The translations under genes and the position numbers were made by a program. From NCBI RefSeq assembly GCF_000956595.1, contig NZ_JYOO01000007.1, positions 62,001-126,000 of the forward strand: a stretch of DNA of 64,000 bases. Direction: 5' to 3'. Position 1 is the first letter of the stretch. Every line of letters begins with the position of its first letter. The notes below the pieces were generated by a model. The model was not told where the DNA came from. It searched no databases and saw only the letters and a list, made by a program, of their open reading frames with translations. Shown here in pieces: positions 1 to 9,879 of this stretch. The stretch comes from Priestia aryabhattai B8W22 (GTDB lineage: Bacteria > Bacillota > Bacilli > Bacillales > Bacillaceae_H).

Positions 1-1419
<1,419 letters not shown>

Positions 1420-1436
1420 AGAGATCCTCCTAACTC

Positions 1437-2222
1437 TTAAGCTTCTTGCTCTACAGTTTCGTCTTCAATACCTAATTCTTGTTTGATCCAGTCATAACCT
1501 TCTGCCTCTAGACGCTGTGCTAATTCTGGTCCGCCTGATTTTACAACGCGACCTTGCATCATAACGTGAACTTTATCTGGTGTAATGTAGTTTAATAAAC
1601 GTTGATAGTGAGTAATCATTAAGCAACCGAACTCGCTGCCGCGCAGTTCATTAATACCTTTTGATACAACCTTTAACGCATCGATATCTAAACCAGAGTC
1701 GATTTCATCTAAAATTGCAATTCCTGGTTGAAGCATCATTAATTGAAGAATTTCGTTACGCTTCTTCTCACCGCCAGAGAAACCTTCATTTAGGTAACGC
1801 TGTGCCATGTCTTGATCCATTTCTAAGAAATCCATGTTTTTGTCTAATTGACGGATGAATTTCATTAGTGAAATTTCTTCGCCTTCTTCACGACGAGCAT
1901 TAATTGCTGAACGTAGGAAGTCTGCATTTGTTACACCGCTGATTTCACTTGGATATTGCATCGCTAGGAATAGACCTGCACGAGCGCGCTCATCTACTTC
2001 CATCTCAAGTACATCTTCGCCGTCTAGCGTGATGCTTCCTTGTGTAACCTCGTATTTAGGATGTCCCATGATTGCTGAAGATAATGTTGATTTACCAGTA
2101 CCGTTTGGTCCCATGATTGCATGGATTTCGCCGCCCTTAACTTCTAAATTAACACCTTTTAAAATTTCTTTACCTTCAATTGCAACATGAAGATCTTTAA
2201 TTGTTAAAGTTGACCCTGCCAT
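1437..2222 (-). CDS. sufC: SufC, ABC-type ATPase of the SUF Fe-S system
   Basis: A 261-residue soluble ABC ATPase. The Walker A motif GPNGTGKST is at residues 38-46, the signature FSGGEKKR lies near 148-155, and Walker B ILDEIDSGLD follows near 175. SufC powers the SufBCD scaffold and does not work in membrane transport; no permease gene is adjacent. The IDSGLD after Walker B and the KKRNE after the signature are typical of SufC. It is the first gene of the suf operon here; upstream is an AT-rich region with a probable promoter. Confidence 0.95.
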   Translation of the reverse strand: MAGSTLTIKDLHVAIEGKEILKGVNLEVKGGEIHAIMGPNGTGKSTLSSAIMGHPKYEVTQGSITLDGEDVLEMEVDERARAGLFLAMQYPSEISGVTNADFLRSAINARREEGEEISLMKFIRQLDKNMDFLEMDQDMAQRYLNEGFSGGEKKRNEILQLMMLQPGIAILDEIDSGLDIDALKVVSKGINELRGSEFGCLMITHYQRLLNYITPDKVHVMMQGRVVKSGGPELAQRLEAEGYDWIKQELGIEDETVEQEA

Positions 2223-2283
2223 ATTAAAACCTCCAGTTATAGACGTATATAGTAAAAAACGATATACCTATATCTTTTTAATT

Positions 2284-2335
2284 ATTCTCATTTTATTCTC
2301 ATTACAATCTTATAACAAATGAAAACTTATAGCAA
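2284..2335 (-). promoter_or_regulatory. Probable suf operon promoter with adjacent direct repeats
   Basis: On the minus strand TTGCTA (2330-2335) and TAAGAT (2307-2312) are separated by 17 nt, a plausible sigma-A promoter about 80 nt upstream of sufC. At the expected start site lie two copies of TGAGAAT (2295-2301 and 2284-2290), 11 bp apart start to start, about one helical turn. The repeats suggest a protein-binding site; I cannot assign it to a known regulator. Confidence 0.45.
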
Positions 2336-2395
2336 CCTTTTGACCCAAAAGGTTTTAAACCATTATGTACGTTTTTTAAGACTAAATCCACTCAT

Positions 2396-2438
2396 AAAAA
2401 AGTTGCCTTAAAAGACTCTATAGAGCCTTCTAAGACAA
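2396..2438 (-). terminator. Intrinsic terminator after yurZ
   Basis: An imperfect inverted repeat of about 16 bp with a TATA loop (2403-2438) is followed on the minus strand by TTTTTT (2401-2396). It lies just after the yurZ stop and separates that gene from sufC. Confidence 0.75.
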
Positions 2439-2460
2439 GCTTTTTACCCGCTTTATTTAC

Positions 2461-2826
2461 TTAGTGCGTGTGGCTAGTCAGTTCTGAAACACACTCTTGG
2501 ACAAGCGTAACGGACTGACTCATCGCTGCGCCTCCGCCAAATGCTGCTGATACTCCGCATGCTTCTAAAATTTCTTGCTCAGTTGCACCTTGATCAATGC
2601 AGCCTTTCGTATGATAAATCATACAGTACTCGTCTTGAGCTACTACGCTGATCCCTAACGCGATTAACTGCTTTTCTTTTTTAGAAAGAGAACCTTCTCC
2701 AAAACATGCTTCAGTAAACGCATTAAACGTTTTTGTTACTTCCGGCAATTTTTCACTAAATTTCCCAACACCCATTTTATAATCATGAAGTGCTTGCTCA
2801 GTTGAATGACGTGCTTCTTGCTGCAT
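2461..2826 (-). CDS. yurZ: Carboxymuconolactone decarboxylase / AhpD-family protein YurZ
   Basis: A 121-residue all-helical protein of the CMD/AhpD-like family. The motif region [11 protein letters not shown] carries a cysteine with a histidine four residues on and a second cysteine, so a thiol peroxidase or disulfide role is possible; the substrate is unknown. Its place between metQ and sufC is where B. subtilis has yurZ. The frame is open for 11 more codons upstream (GTG at 2859), but only the ATG at 2826 has a ribosome site (GGGAG, 8 nt spacing), so I use that start. It is flanked by terminators on both sides and is probably a single-gene unit. Confidence 0.8.
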   Translation of the reverse strand: MQQEARHSTEQALHDYKMGVGKFSEKLPEVTKTFNAFTEACFGEGSLSKKEKQLIALGISVVAQDEYCMIYHTKGCIDQGATEQEILEACGVSAAFGGGAAMSQSVTLVQECVSELTSHTH

Positions 2827-2906
2827 AACGTCAGCTCCCATCATCAGTAAAGTTTTCACGGTTAGTATGCGTGAGAAAAATAAGAGTTATTCGTTTTGCC
2901 GCATAC

Positions 2907-2940
2907 AAAAAAAAGCACTTGCCCAGAGTGGGCAAGCGCT
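2907..2940 (-). terminator. Intrinsic terminator of the metNPQ operon
   Basis: A 12-bp GC-rich stem with one G-T wobble and a CTC loop (2915-2940) is followed on the minus strand by eight T (2914-2907), right after metQ. Confidence 0.9.
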
Positions 2941-2949
2941 TTTCTTCTA

Positions 2950-3786
2950 TTATTTATTTACCGGCAATACTCCGCCTTTGTATTTTTCTTTAATGTAATC
3001 TTGAATTTCTTTAGAGTGAAGAACTTTTACTAAAGCTTTCACTGTATCTTTATTTTCGTCACCTTTGTGAACCGTAATGATGTTTGCATAAGGGTTATCT
3101 TCTTTGCTTTCAACTGCGATTGGATCTTTTACTGGATCTAAACCAGCATCGATAGCATAGTTAGCATTGATAACAACAGCGTCACCTTCATTATTTTTGT
3201 ACATTTGAGGTAACAATCCGCCTTCAACATCGGCTTTAAATTTTAAATTTTTAGGGTTTTCTACAATATCTTTAATTTGTGCATCTATTTTCTTTACGCC
3301 TGGCTTTAATTTAATCACGCCAGCTTTTTCAAAAATCGATAAAATACGTCCTTGCTCTGCTACCGCATCACGCATAATAACTGTACCGTTTTTCGGAAGA
3401 TCTTTTAAGCTTTTGTATTTTTTAGAGTAGATACCAATTGGTTCAATGTGAATGGCACCGGCACTTACGAAATCATACCCTTTTTCACCCTTGTGATCTT
3501 TTAACACTGAATTCATATAAGGAACGTGCTGGAAGTAGTTTGCATCAATTTCATTGTTTGCAAGAGCTGTGTTCGGTAAGATATAATCTTGGAATTTTTT
3601 AATTTCTAAGTCAATTCCTTGTTTTTCTAAAATCGGTTTTGCTTGTTCTAAAATTTCAGCATGAGGCGTATTAGATGCACCCACGACAATTTTCTTTTCA
3701 TCTTCTGATCCATTGTTAGATCCACACGCAGCTAATCCTACTACTAGTGCAGATGTTAATGCTAAAGCCGAAAGCCATTTTTTCAT
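2950..3786 (-). CDS. metQ: Methionine ABC transporter substrate-binding lipoprotein MetQ
   Basis: A 278-residue NlpA-family binding protein. A signal peptide ends in the lipobox LAAC, with the lipidated cysteine at residue 21, so it is tethered to the outer face of the membrane. It captures methionine (and probably its derivatives or the D-isomer) for MetNP. The ANYFQHVPYMN segment and the GIYSKKYKSLKDLP region are typical of MetQ. It is the last gene of a metN-metP-metQ operon under an S-box riboswitch and is followed by a strong terminator. Confidence 0.93.
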   Translation of the reverse strand: MKKWLSALALTSALVVGLAACGSNNGSEDEKKIVVGASNTPHAEILEQAKPILEKQGIDLEIKKFQDYILPNTALANNEIDANYFQHVPYMNSVLKDHKGEKGYDFVSAGAIHIEPIGIYSKKYKSLKDLPKNGTVIMRDAVAEQGRILSIFEKAGVIKLKPGVKKIDAQIKDIVENPKNLKFKADVEGGLLPQMYKNNEGDAVVINANYAIDAGLDPVKDPIAVESKEDNPYANIITVHKGDENKDTVKALVKVLHSKEIQDYIKEKYKGGVLPVNK

Positions 3787-3803
3787 AATAAATAATCCTC
3801 CCT

Positions 3804-4472
3804 TTATCTTTTATCAATTTTTGCAGTAATCGCATCTCCAATAAGTTGGATAATAAATACAATAATCAAAATTAAGATTGTAGCGGCTAGCGTTACGTCA
3901 TTATGACTGCGCTGGAATCCTTCTAAATATGCAAGGTTTCCAAGACCTCCGGCTCCAATCACACCCGCCATTGCCGTATAGCCGACTAATGCAATCGTTG
4001 TTACCGTCAAACCGGAAATTAAAGCTGGCAGCGATTCAGGTAACAGCACTTTAAAAATAATGGTGCTTGTTGTTGCTCCCATTGATTTAGCAGCTTCAAT
4101 CACACCTTTATCAATTTCGCGCAAACCAATTTCTACAAGACGCGCATAAAATGGTGCTGCTCCAACAATTAAAGCAGGTAACGCTGCATTAGCACCTAGA
4201 ATACTTCCTACCAATGCTTTGGTAAATGGAATCAGTAAAACAATTAAAATAATGAATGGAATGGAACGAAAGATATTTACAACCGCTGACACAATGGCAT
4301 ATAAAGGTTTGTTTTGCCAAAGCTGTCCTTTGGACGTTAAAAATAAAAGCAAGCCCAATAAAATACCTAGAACAAATGTGGCTACAACTGAAATAGCCGT
4401 CATATATAGTGTTTCATTTGTCGCTTGAATAAAATCATCTAAAATAACGTTTGGAAATAGTTTCTCAAGCAT
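3804..4472 (-). CDS. metP: Methionine ABC transporter permease MetP (MetI)
   Basis: A 222-residue inner-membrane permease with about five hydrophobic helices. The cytoplasmic EAA loop that docks on the ATPase reads EAAKSMGAT. Together with MetN and MetQ it imports methionine. Its start overlaps the end of metN by 8 nt, which fits coupled translation, and metQ follows after 17 nt. Length and topology match the MetI/MetP family. Confidence 0.93.
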   Translation of the reverse strand: MLEKLFPNVILDDFIQATNETLYMTAISVVATFVLGILLGLLLFLTSKGQLWQNKPLYAIVSAVVNIFRSIPFIILIVLLIPFTKALVGSILGANAALPALIVGAAPFYARLVEIGLREIDKGVIEAAKSMGATTSTIIFKVLLPESLPALISGLTVTTIALVGYTAMAGVIGAGGLGNLAYLEGFQRSHNDVTLAATILILIIVFIIQLIGDAITAKIDKR

Positions 4473-5490
4473 TTGTCATTACCTCCACTTCTACCTGCTG
4501 CTCATGAATGTATGCAATGACTTTTTCAACTTCTGTTAATTCTCCGTCTAAATGAACGAACAACGTTCCGTATGAACCTGTTTGCGTATGAGAAATCTTT
4601 CCTTGTAAAATATTAATCGTTACATCAAACTGTTTTAAAATCGTTGTAATGAGCGGTTGCTCTGCTTTTCCGCCAACAAACGTCAGCTGAATAATTTGCC
4701 CGCTTGGATACAGCTCTTTCACTTGTTCAATCGTTTCAAACGTTTCCTCTGGTTCAGAAATCTGTTGAACAAATCGTTTTGTAATCGGCTGCTTAGGTTT
4801 TCTGAATACTTCTAGCACTTGTCCTTCTTCTACTACTGCCCCATTTTCCATAACAGCTACTCGATGACAAATTTTACGAATGACGTGCATTTCATGAGTA
4901 ATTAATACAATGGTTAACCCTAGCTTCTCATTAATATCTACTAACAGATCTAAAATAGAATCTGTCGTTTGAGGATCAAGCGCTGATGTGGCTTCATCAC
5001 AAAGCAATACTTTTGGATTATTCGCTAGCGCTCGAGCAATACCAACACGCTGCTTTTGTCCACCGCTAAGCTGAGATGGATAAGCATTTTCACGACCTTC
5101 AAGTCCAACTAGCTTAATGAGTTCGTCTACTCGTTTCATTCTTTTTTCTTTTGAAATCCCTGCTATTTCTAACGGAAAAGCAATATTTTCTCTCACCGTA
5201 CGCGACCATAAAATATTAAAGTGTTGAAATACCATACTAATTTCTTGTCTAGCTTTTCTGAGTTTTCCGCCTTTAATTTTTCCAATATCATTACCTGCTA
5301 CTTCGACCGTTCCTGTCGTTGGTGTTTCTAATCCGTTTAGCAAGCGAATCAAAGAACTTTTCCCCGCTCCGCTATAACCAATAATTCCGTAAATTTCACC
5401 TTGGTTAACGGTTAGATTCACATTATCAACAGCTGTTACTTGACCGCTTTTAGCCTGATAAATTTTTGTAACGTCTGTTAATGTAATCAT
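4465..5490 (-). CDS. metN: Methionine ABC transporter ATP-binding protein MetN
   Basis: A 341-residue ATPase with Walker A GYSGAGKSS, signature QLSGGQKQRVGIARAL and Walker B VLLCDEATSALD. The last ~100 residues form the NIL regulatory domain, which binds methionine and slows transport when the internal pool is high. It is the first gene of the operon; a GAAGGTG ribosome site precedes the ATG. Expression is set by the S-box element about 85 nt upstream, so both the gene and the protein sense the methionine/SAM pool. Confidence 0.95.
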   Translation of the reverse strand: MITLTDVTKIYQAKSGQVTAVDNVNLTVNQGEIYGIIGYSGAGKSSLIRLLNGLETPTTGTVEVAGNDIGKIKGGKLRKARQEISMVFQHFNILWSRTVRENIAFPLEIAGISKEKRMKRVDELIKLVGLEGRENAYPSQLSGGQKQRVGIARALANNPKVLLCDEATSALDPQTTDSILDLLVDINEKLGLTIVLITHEMHVIRKICHRVAVMENGAVVEEGQVLEVFRKPKQPITKRFVQQISEPEETFETIEQVKELYPSGQIIQLTFVGGKAEQPLITTILKQFDVTINILQGKISHTQTGSYGTLFVHLDGELTEVEKVIAYIHEQQVEVEVMTNA

Positions 5491-5573
5491 ATTTCTTCAC
5501 CTTCTTTAATAAAAACTTAATTATGTTAGGTTGCCCTATAGGATGAAAAAGCCGTAAAACAATTTTCCCCATT

Positions 5574-5605
5574 AAAAAAGCCTCTCTGCGCATGACAGAA
5601 AGGCT
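5574..5605 (-). terminator. S-box expression-platform terminator
   Basis: On the minus strand a 10-bp hairpin with one internal mismatch (AGCCTTTCTG with CAGAGAGGCT) is followed by TTTTTT. It lies between the SAM aptamer and metN and is the off-state of the riboswitch. Confidence 0.9.
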
Positions 5606-5730
5606 CGATATTTAATCCTTTCTCTCATCTTTCAAAGCGCATAGCTTTGCAGGAATTGGCACCATTTCAGTTAGTCTGACGGTTGCCGGGTTTCACAGGG
5701 CTCAGTCCCTCCACCTCTCTTGATAAGAGT
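5606..5730 (-). promoter_or_regulatory. SAM-I (S-box) riboswitch controlling metNPQ
   Basis: On the minus strand the aptamer starts CTCTTATCAAGAG and continues through GGTGGAGGGACTGAGCCC, GATGAAACCCGGCAACC-like sequence (here TGTGAAACCCGGCAACC), and closes with GATGAGAG near 5622. These are the conserved S-box elements: P1, kink-turn and SAM-binding core. High SAM should stabilise the aptamer and let the downstream terminator form, stopping transcription of the methionine importer. Confidence 0.95.
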
Positions 5731-5790
5731 TCGCAACAATTATTTTGTTTTTGGGAAATATTCATTCATTTATGAACATTCATGAGTGTG

Positions 5791-5819
5791 ATTTTAGCAT
5801 GTGTCAGATAGGCTGTCAA
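5791..5819 (-). promoter_or_regulatory. Sigma-A promoter of the S-box/metNPQ transcript
   Basis: Minus strand TTGACA (5819-5814), 17-nt spacer, TAAAAT (5796-5791). Transcription would start near 5784, about 55 nt before the aptamer. Confidence 0.85.
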
Positions 5820-5909
5820 CAGATTTTGTTCTTGGGATAATATCCCAAGAACTCAACAACCCCAACGGTTCGCTCTCTTTCCATTTTTTCATTTTAAACA
5901 AACGTTTGA

Positions 5910-6209
5910 TTATCGAAGCTCCTCGAGTATGTGCTCGATGGAATGAAAAGCGTAGAGTTTTTTTACCATTTCACCATTTTTCACTTCGATCAAACAAGGT
6001 ACGCTTTCAATTGAAAATAATTCTGCCTTTGAAGGCATATAATTTAAATTGCTCATTCCGATGGTTACATCCGGCAGCATCGCTTCTGCCACGGTTAACA
6101 TTTTTTTTGCCAGCTGACATGTTCCGCAAAAAGGCGTATGGAAAAAGATAAACGCTCTTTCTCCTTCTTTCAACTGATCATCAAGCTGTTTTTCGCTCCA
6201 TTCTTGCAT
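5910..6209 (-). CDS. yusE: Thioredoxin-like protein YusE
   Basis: A 99-residue thioredoxin-fold protein with the redox motif CGTC in FCGTCQLAKK near residue 30 and the cis-proline region SVPCL near residue 70. It probably reduces disulfides in the cytoplasm; its partner is not known. I start it at the ATG at 6209, which has AAAGGA 9 nt upstream; the in-frame ATG at 6218 directly abuts that site. It follows yusF by about 15 nt, and the yusG-yusF-yusE order is as in B. subtilis. Confidence 0.82.
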   Translation of the reverse strand: MQEWSEKQLDDQLKEGERAFIFFHTPFCGTCQLAKKMLTVAEAMLPDVTIGMSNLNYMPSKAELFSIESVPCLIEVKNGEMVKKLYAFHSIEHILEELR

Positions 6210-6223
6210 GTTGCTCATTCCTT

Positions 6224-6574
6224 TTATGTTAAAAATTCTGCATTAACATCGATATTGGCACTCAGTAATACTGTTGCTATGTGATGTCTAGGGGCGGCAG
6301 CAACTTCTCGGTACATTTTATCAATATATAGATGCTCTGCTTCCGGAAGCTCTCGTTTAAATTGTTTTCTTAGCTTATTCCCTGAATCATCAGAGTCAAC
6401 GAGTATGTATACCTCTTTATTAAACGTACAGTCAATAATTTCATCCAGCTTTGATAAACTAATCGTACCGTTTGTACAAATAATCTCAATTGGTTCTCGA
6501 ATGATATCTTGAATACGTTTTTTATCTGATTTTCCTTCGACAATAATTACTTTTTCAATTCCAATTAGCCCCAT
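6224..6574 (-). CDS. yusF: Toprim-domain protein YusF
   Basis: A stand-alone Toprim domain of about 116 residues. The catalytic glutamate motif IIVEGKSDKKRI is at the N-terminus and the DxD motif VDSDDSGNKLR lies near residue 65, as in topoisomerases, primases and M5-type RNases. Small Toprim proteins of this type may act as nucleases, but no function is established. The frame allows starts at 6583 and 6574; the latter has GGGTG at better spacing. It lies in a run of small yus genes with yusE downstream. Confidence 0.8.
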   Translation of the reverse strand: MGLIGIEKVIIVEGKSDKKRIQDIIREPIEIICTNGTISLSKLDEIIDCTFNKEVYILVDSDDSGNKLRKQFKRELPEAEHLYIDKMYREVAAAPRHHIATVLLSANIDVNAEFLT

Positions 6575-6731
6575 TTTCATCACCCATAATCGTCAGTTGT
6601 ATAGTAACATCATTTCTTTATGCTATACAATATTCGTTAATGTATCACAGTTCACCTGTTTTTTAAAAGAAATTTGCAAGAAAGAACTGTTTTTAAAGGC
6701 AGCTCAGGCCATATTGTTTCCATAAAACAAG

Positions 6732-6757
6732 AAAAACAGCGGCAGTTGCCACTGTTT
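6732..6757 (-). terminator. Intrinsic terminator after yusG
   Basis: An 11-bp stem around AACAGTGGCA / TGCCGCTGTT with one mismatch, followed on the minus strand by TTTTTC. It overlaps the yusG stop codon and separates yusG from yusF. Confidence 0.75.
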
Positions 6758-7001
6758 AGCACCATCCTGCTTCTTCGTCGCAGTCTGTATATTTTTGCGT
6801 TTCACCTTTTTTTTGTACGTCCGTATATTGGTAGAACTTATTATTTTCTTGCGAATATCCTTCTTCAAAGCGGTATTCATTGCCGCTTGTTCCGTAACTA
6901 ACTTCACCAATTGGCTGCTTATCAACATATAATTTCATACCGCCGTCATGAAATTTAGCTGTAACGCGATCTGTAACGTCCATTTTTTGTTTTTCAAACA
7001 T
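6756..7001 (-). CDS. yusG: DUF2553 family protein YusG
   Basis: An 81-residue protein of the DUF2553 family. It is acidic and aromatic-rich, with a DCDEEAGWC C-terminus carrying two cysteines, no signal peptide and no membrane segment. Function unknown. An AAAGGAGTG ribosome site precedes the ATG. It sits after gcvH, as yusG does in B. subtilis, and has its own terminator. Confidence 0.75.
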   Translation of the reverse strand: MFEKQKMDVTDRVTAKFHDGGMKLYVDKQPIGEVSYGTSGNEYRFEEGYSQENNKFYQYTDVQKKGETQKYTDCDEEAGWC

Positions 7002-7080
7002 AAAAAGACACTCCTTTAGTTTGTTTACTAATAGAGTGTCCAGTCAAAAATTTTTCATAAAGACAATTTATGGAGGAATA

Positions 7081-7464
7081 TTATCCTTCGTTTGTCATTT
7101 CTTCGTATTGCTCTGCTGTCATTAGCTTGTCTACTTGAGAAGAATCAGATGGTTTGATTGTAATCATCCATGCTTCTTCGTATGGAGAATCATTAACCAG
7201 TTCAGGGCTATCGCTTAAGTTGTCGTTTACTGCTACAACTTCACCGCTAATTGGTGCATAGAGCTCAGAAACTGTTTTTACTGATTCAACGCTGCCAAAC
7301 GGCTCGTCAGCCTCTACTGTTGCTCCTACTTCTGGCAGTTCAACGAATACGATGTCTCCAAGCTCAGCTTGAGCGAAATGTGTAATACCTACGCGGACAA
7401 CGTCTCCTTCTGTTTTTACCCATTCATGCTCTTCAGAATAACGCAAATCTTTTGGTGTACTCAT
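7081..7464 (-). CDS. gcvH: Glycine cleavage system H protein
   Basis: A 127-residue lipoyl-carrier protein. The lipoylation motif is [12 protein letters not shown], in which the lysine after ESV receives the lipoyl group near residue 63. GcvH shuttles the aminomethyl arm between the P, T and L proteins; in Bacillus it is also the relay through which lipoate reaches other enzymes. The P and T genes are not in this window, as in B. subtilis. A strong GGAGGG site precedes the ATG. Confidence 0.95.
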   Translation of the reverse strand: MSTPKDLRYSEEHEWVKTEGDVVRVGITHFAQAELGDIVFVELPEVGATVEADEPFGSVESVKTVSELYAPISGEVVAVNDNLSDSPELVNDSPYEEAWMITIKPSDSSQVDKLMTAEQYEEMTNEG

Positions 7465-7599
7465 CTTAATCCCTCCAAAATATGTATCGTAATTTGTTTA
7501 TATAAAAAGCGCCTTCAACGTGGAGAACACTTTCTACAACCTAAAATAACTTCCTATTAACAGTGTAACGTAAAAGGTAAAAATTTTCTATTTGAAAAC

Positions 7600-7956
7600 T
7601 CACTTCCACACGTCTTCAAACTGCTCTTCTTTGAAACCAAGCGTTACTTTTTGTCCATCTGTTAGCAGCGGACGCTTAATTAACATGCCATCTGACGCAA
7701 GAATAGACAGAAGTTCATCTTCACTTGCACTGCTTACTTTATCTTTAAGCCCTAATTCGCGATATTTTTTACCGCTTGTATTAAAGAATTTTTTTAATTC
7801 TAAGCCGCTGTTCTCATAATAAGACTGCAGCTGCTCTTTTGTTGGCGGGTTTTCTACAATATGAATTTCTTCATACGCTACTCCGTTATCATCCAGCCAC
7901 TTCTTTGCTTTTCGGCACGTCCCACACTTTGGATATGAATAAAAAAATAATGACAT
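7600..7956 (-). CDS. yusI: ArsC/Spx-family thioredoxin-fold protein YusI
   Basis: A 118-residue protein of the ArsC/Spx/MgsR superfamily with an N-terminal CGTC motif (YPKCGTCRKAKKWL) and the KRPLL stretch near residue 93 that is conserved in the family. It could be a glutaredoxin-coupled reductase or an RNA-polymerase-binding regulator like Spx; the sequence does not decide. The ATG at 7956 has AAAGGGTGG at good spacing; an in-frame GTG at 7968 overlaps that site and is unlikely to be the start. It lies between gcvH and fadE, as in B. subtilis. Confidence 0.78.
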   Translation of the reverse strand: MSLFFYSYPKCGTCRKAKKWLDDNGVAYEEIHIVENPPTKEQLQSYYENSGLELKKFFNTSGKKYRELGLKDKVSSASEDELLSILASDGMLIKRPLLTDGQKVTLGFKEEQFEDVWK

Positions 7957-8038
7957 TTCGTCAACCACCCTTTATTTTAAGCTTTTTTCGTATTTTAACA
8001 CATCCTTTATCATTTACCTAGATAGAGGCTTCTTAAAC

Positions 8039-8069
8039 AAAAAGGAGCTCGCAAAACGAGCTCCTTTTT
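8039..8069 (-). terminator. Intrinsic terminator of the fadNAE operon (symmetrical)
   Basis: AAAAAGGAGCTCG, a CAAAA loop, CGAGCTCCTTTTT: a 13-bp perfect stem with T-runs on both strands, directly after fadE. Confidence 0.9.
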
Positions 8070-8071
8070 CC

Positions 8072-9856
8072 TTAAACTGTGAACTTCTCTACTTCTAGAA
8101 GCGTTTTCGCAATCTCACGCTTTACGCTAATCACATTGATTGGTGTATAGCGCGTTAACTTGCGAAGAGACGAAAGCATAACTCTAAGCGTATCACCTTG
8201 TTCAACGCCAATTAACGTTTCTTTTGCATCTGCTTCGATTCGATTAAATGCTTCTTGGCAAAATACTTGAGTATACTTTAATTTTAAGCTATTCTGATCT
8301 GCTCCTGTTTTGGAAATGGCTTTTTCAGTACGTAAAACAGTAGATTCCATTGCATATACGTTACTGATCATATCGGAAATATTAACGAGAATTTCTTGTT
8401 CTTTCTCTAATTCTTTGCCATACTTTTGTGCAGCTAATCCCAAAAGCAAGAGCGCAATTTTCTTCCCGTTTTGCACAAGCATTTTTTCTTGATCTAACGG
8501 CTCATTTCCTACTTCCTGCGGCATAAGCATCATCAATTCTTCTTGAAGCGTTTGTGCTTTTTGAAGCAGTGGAAGCTCTCCTTTTAGCGCTTTGCGTAAA
8601 TATGTGCCTGGTACTAAAAGACGGTTAATCTCATTTGTTCCTTCAAAAATACGGTTAATGCGAGAATCGCGATACAGACGCTCAATTTCATACTCACTCA
8701 TAAAACCGTAGCCTCCGTGAAGCTGCACGCCTTCATCTACAATGTAGTCAAGAGCTTCCGTGGCAAACACTTTATTTAATGAACATTCGATAGCATATTC
8801 AGCAATGGAAGCAGCAATTTGTTTTCCGTCTTTTTGTTGTTCTTCTGAAAGCTGGCCCATATGGTCTTCAAAAAGTCCTACCGTACGATATACGGAGCTT
8901 TCAGTTGCATACAATTTAGAACCCATTGTGGCTAACTTTTCTTGTGTTAATGAGAATTTAGCAATTGGCGTTTTAAACTGCTGACGCTGATTAACATATT
9001 GAGACGTAATTTCTAATGCACGTTTTCCTGCTCCAACTGCTCCAACTCCAAGCTTATAGCGCCCAATATTCAAAATGTTAAACGCAATCACATGACCTTT
9101 TCCAATTTCACCTAGCACATTTTCTTTTGGAACAAGCGCATCTTCAAGAATTAATGTTCTTGTTGATGAACTTTTGATTCCCATTTTCTTCTCTTCCGGT
9201 CCAACCGAAACGCCTGGGAATTCGCGCTCCACGATAAAAGCAGAAAATTTATCGCCGTCGATTTTCGCATACACCACGAACACATCAGCAAATCCAGCAT
9301 TCGTAATCCACTGCTTTTCTCCATTTAACACATAGTGTGTGCCTTCTGCGTTAAGGCGAGCCGTTGTTCGAGCGCCGAGAGCATCGGAACCAGACCCAGG
9401 TTCAGTTAACGCATATGCTGCTATTTTTCCCCCAACTGCTAAAGCAGGTAAATATGTTTGTTTTTGCTTTTCTGTTCCAAATAAGACGATTGGCAATGAC
9501 CCAATTCCTACGTGAGCACCATGAGTGATGGAAAATCCGCCTGCTCGAGACATTTTTTCAGCAATTAAAGCCGAGGTAATCTTATCTAAACCGAGTCCAC
9601 CGTATTCTTCCGGTACATCTGCACCAAGTAAACCTAATTCACCAGCTTGTTTTAATAACTTTACAGAGCGGTCAAACTCATGCTTTTCTAAATATTCCAC
9701 TTGTGGAAGGACTTCATTTTCTACAAATTCATCTGTCGTCTTGGCAATCATCTTTTGTTCAGATGTATAATCCTCCGGCGTGTAGACGCGGCTTGCATCG
9801 CCTTCTTCAATTAAAAAGCTTCCACCTTTAATCATTTGTTTTGTTTTATTTGACAT
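8072..9856 (-). CDS. fadE: Acyl-CoA dehydrogenase FadE
   Basis: A 594-residue FAD-dependent acyl-CoA dehydrogenase that makes the trans-2,3 double bond in the first step of beta-oxidation. The acyl-CoA dehydrogenase signatures YALTEPGSGSDA (N-terminal/middle domain) and LHGGYGFMSEYEIERLYRD (C-terminal domain) are present; a ~180-residue C-terminal extension beyond the usual 380 residues is normal for this FadE type. It is the last gene of fadN-fadA-fadE, 23 nt after fadA, with an AAAGGGGG ribosome site. Regulation is by the FadR operator in front of fadN. Confidence 0.93.
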   Translation of the reverse strand: MSNKTKQMIKGGSFLIEEGDASRVYTPEDYTSEQKMIAKTTDEFVENEVLPQVEYLEKHEFDRSVKLLKQAGELGLLGADVPEEYGGLGLDKITSALIAEKMSRAGGFSITHGAHVGIGSLPIVLFGTEKQKQTYLPALAVGGKIAAYALTEPGSGSDALGARTTARLNAEGTHYVLNGEKQWITNAGFADVFVVYAKIDGDKFSAFIVEREFPGVSVGPEEKKMGIKSSSTRTLILEDALVPKENVLGEIGKGHVIAFNILNIGRYKLGVGAVGAGKRALEITSQYVNQRQQFKTPIAKFSLTQEKLATMGSKLYATESSVYRTVGLFEDHMGQLSEEQQKDGKQIAASIAEYAIECSLNKVFATEALDYIVDEGVQLHGGYGFMSEYEIERLYRDSRINRIFEGTNEINRLLVPGTYLRKALKGELPLLQKAQTLQEELMMLMPQEVGNEPLDQEKMLVQNGKKIALLLLGLAAQKYGKELEKEQEILVNISDMISNVYAMESTVLRTEKAISKTGADQNSLKLKYTQVFCQEAFNRIEADAKETLIGVEQGDTLRVMLSSLRKLTRYTPINVISVKREIAKTLLEVEKFTV

Positions 9857-9879
9857 GTTTATATCCCCCTTTGAAATGA

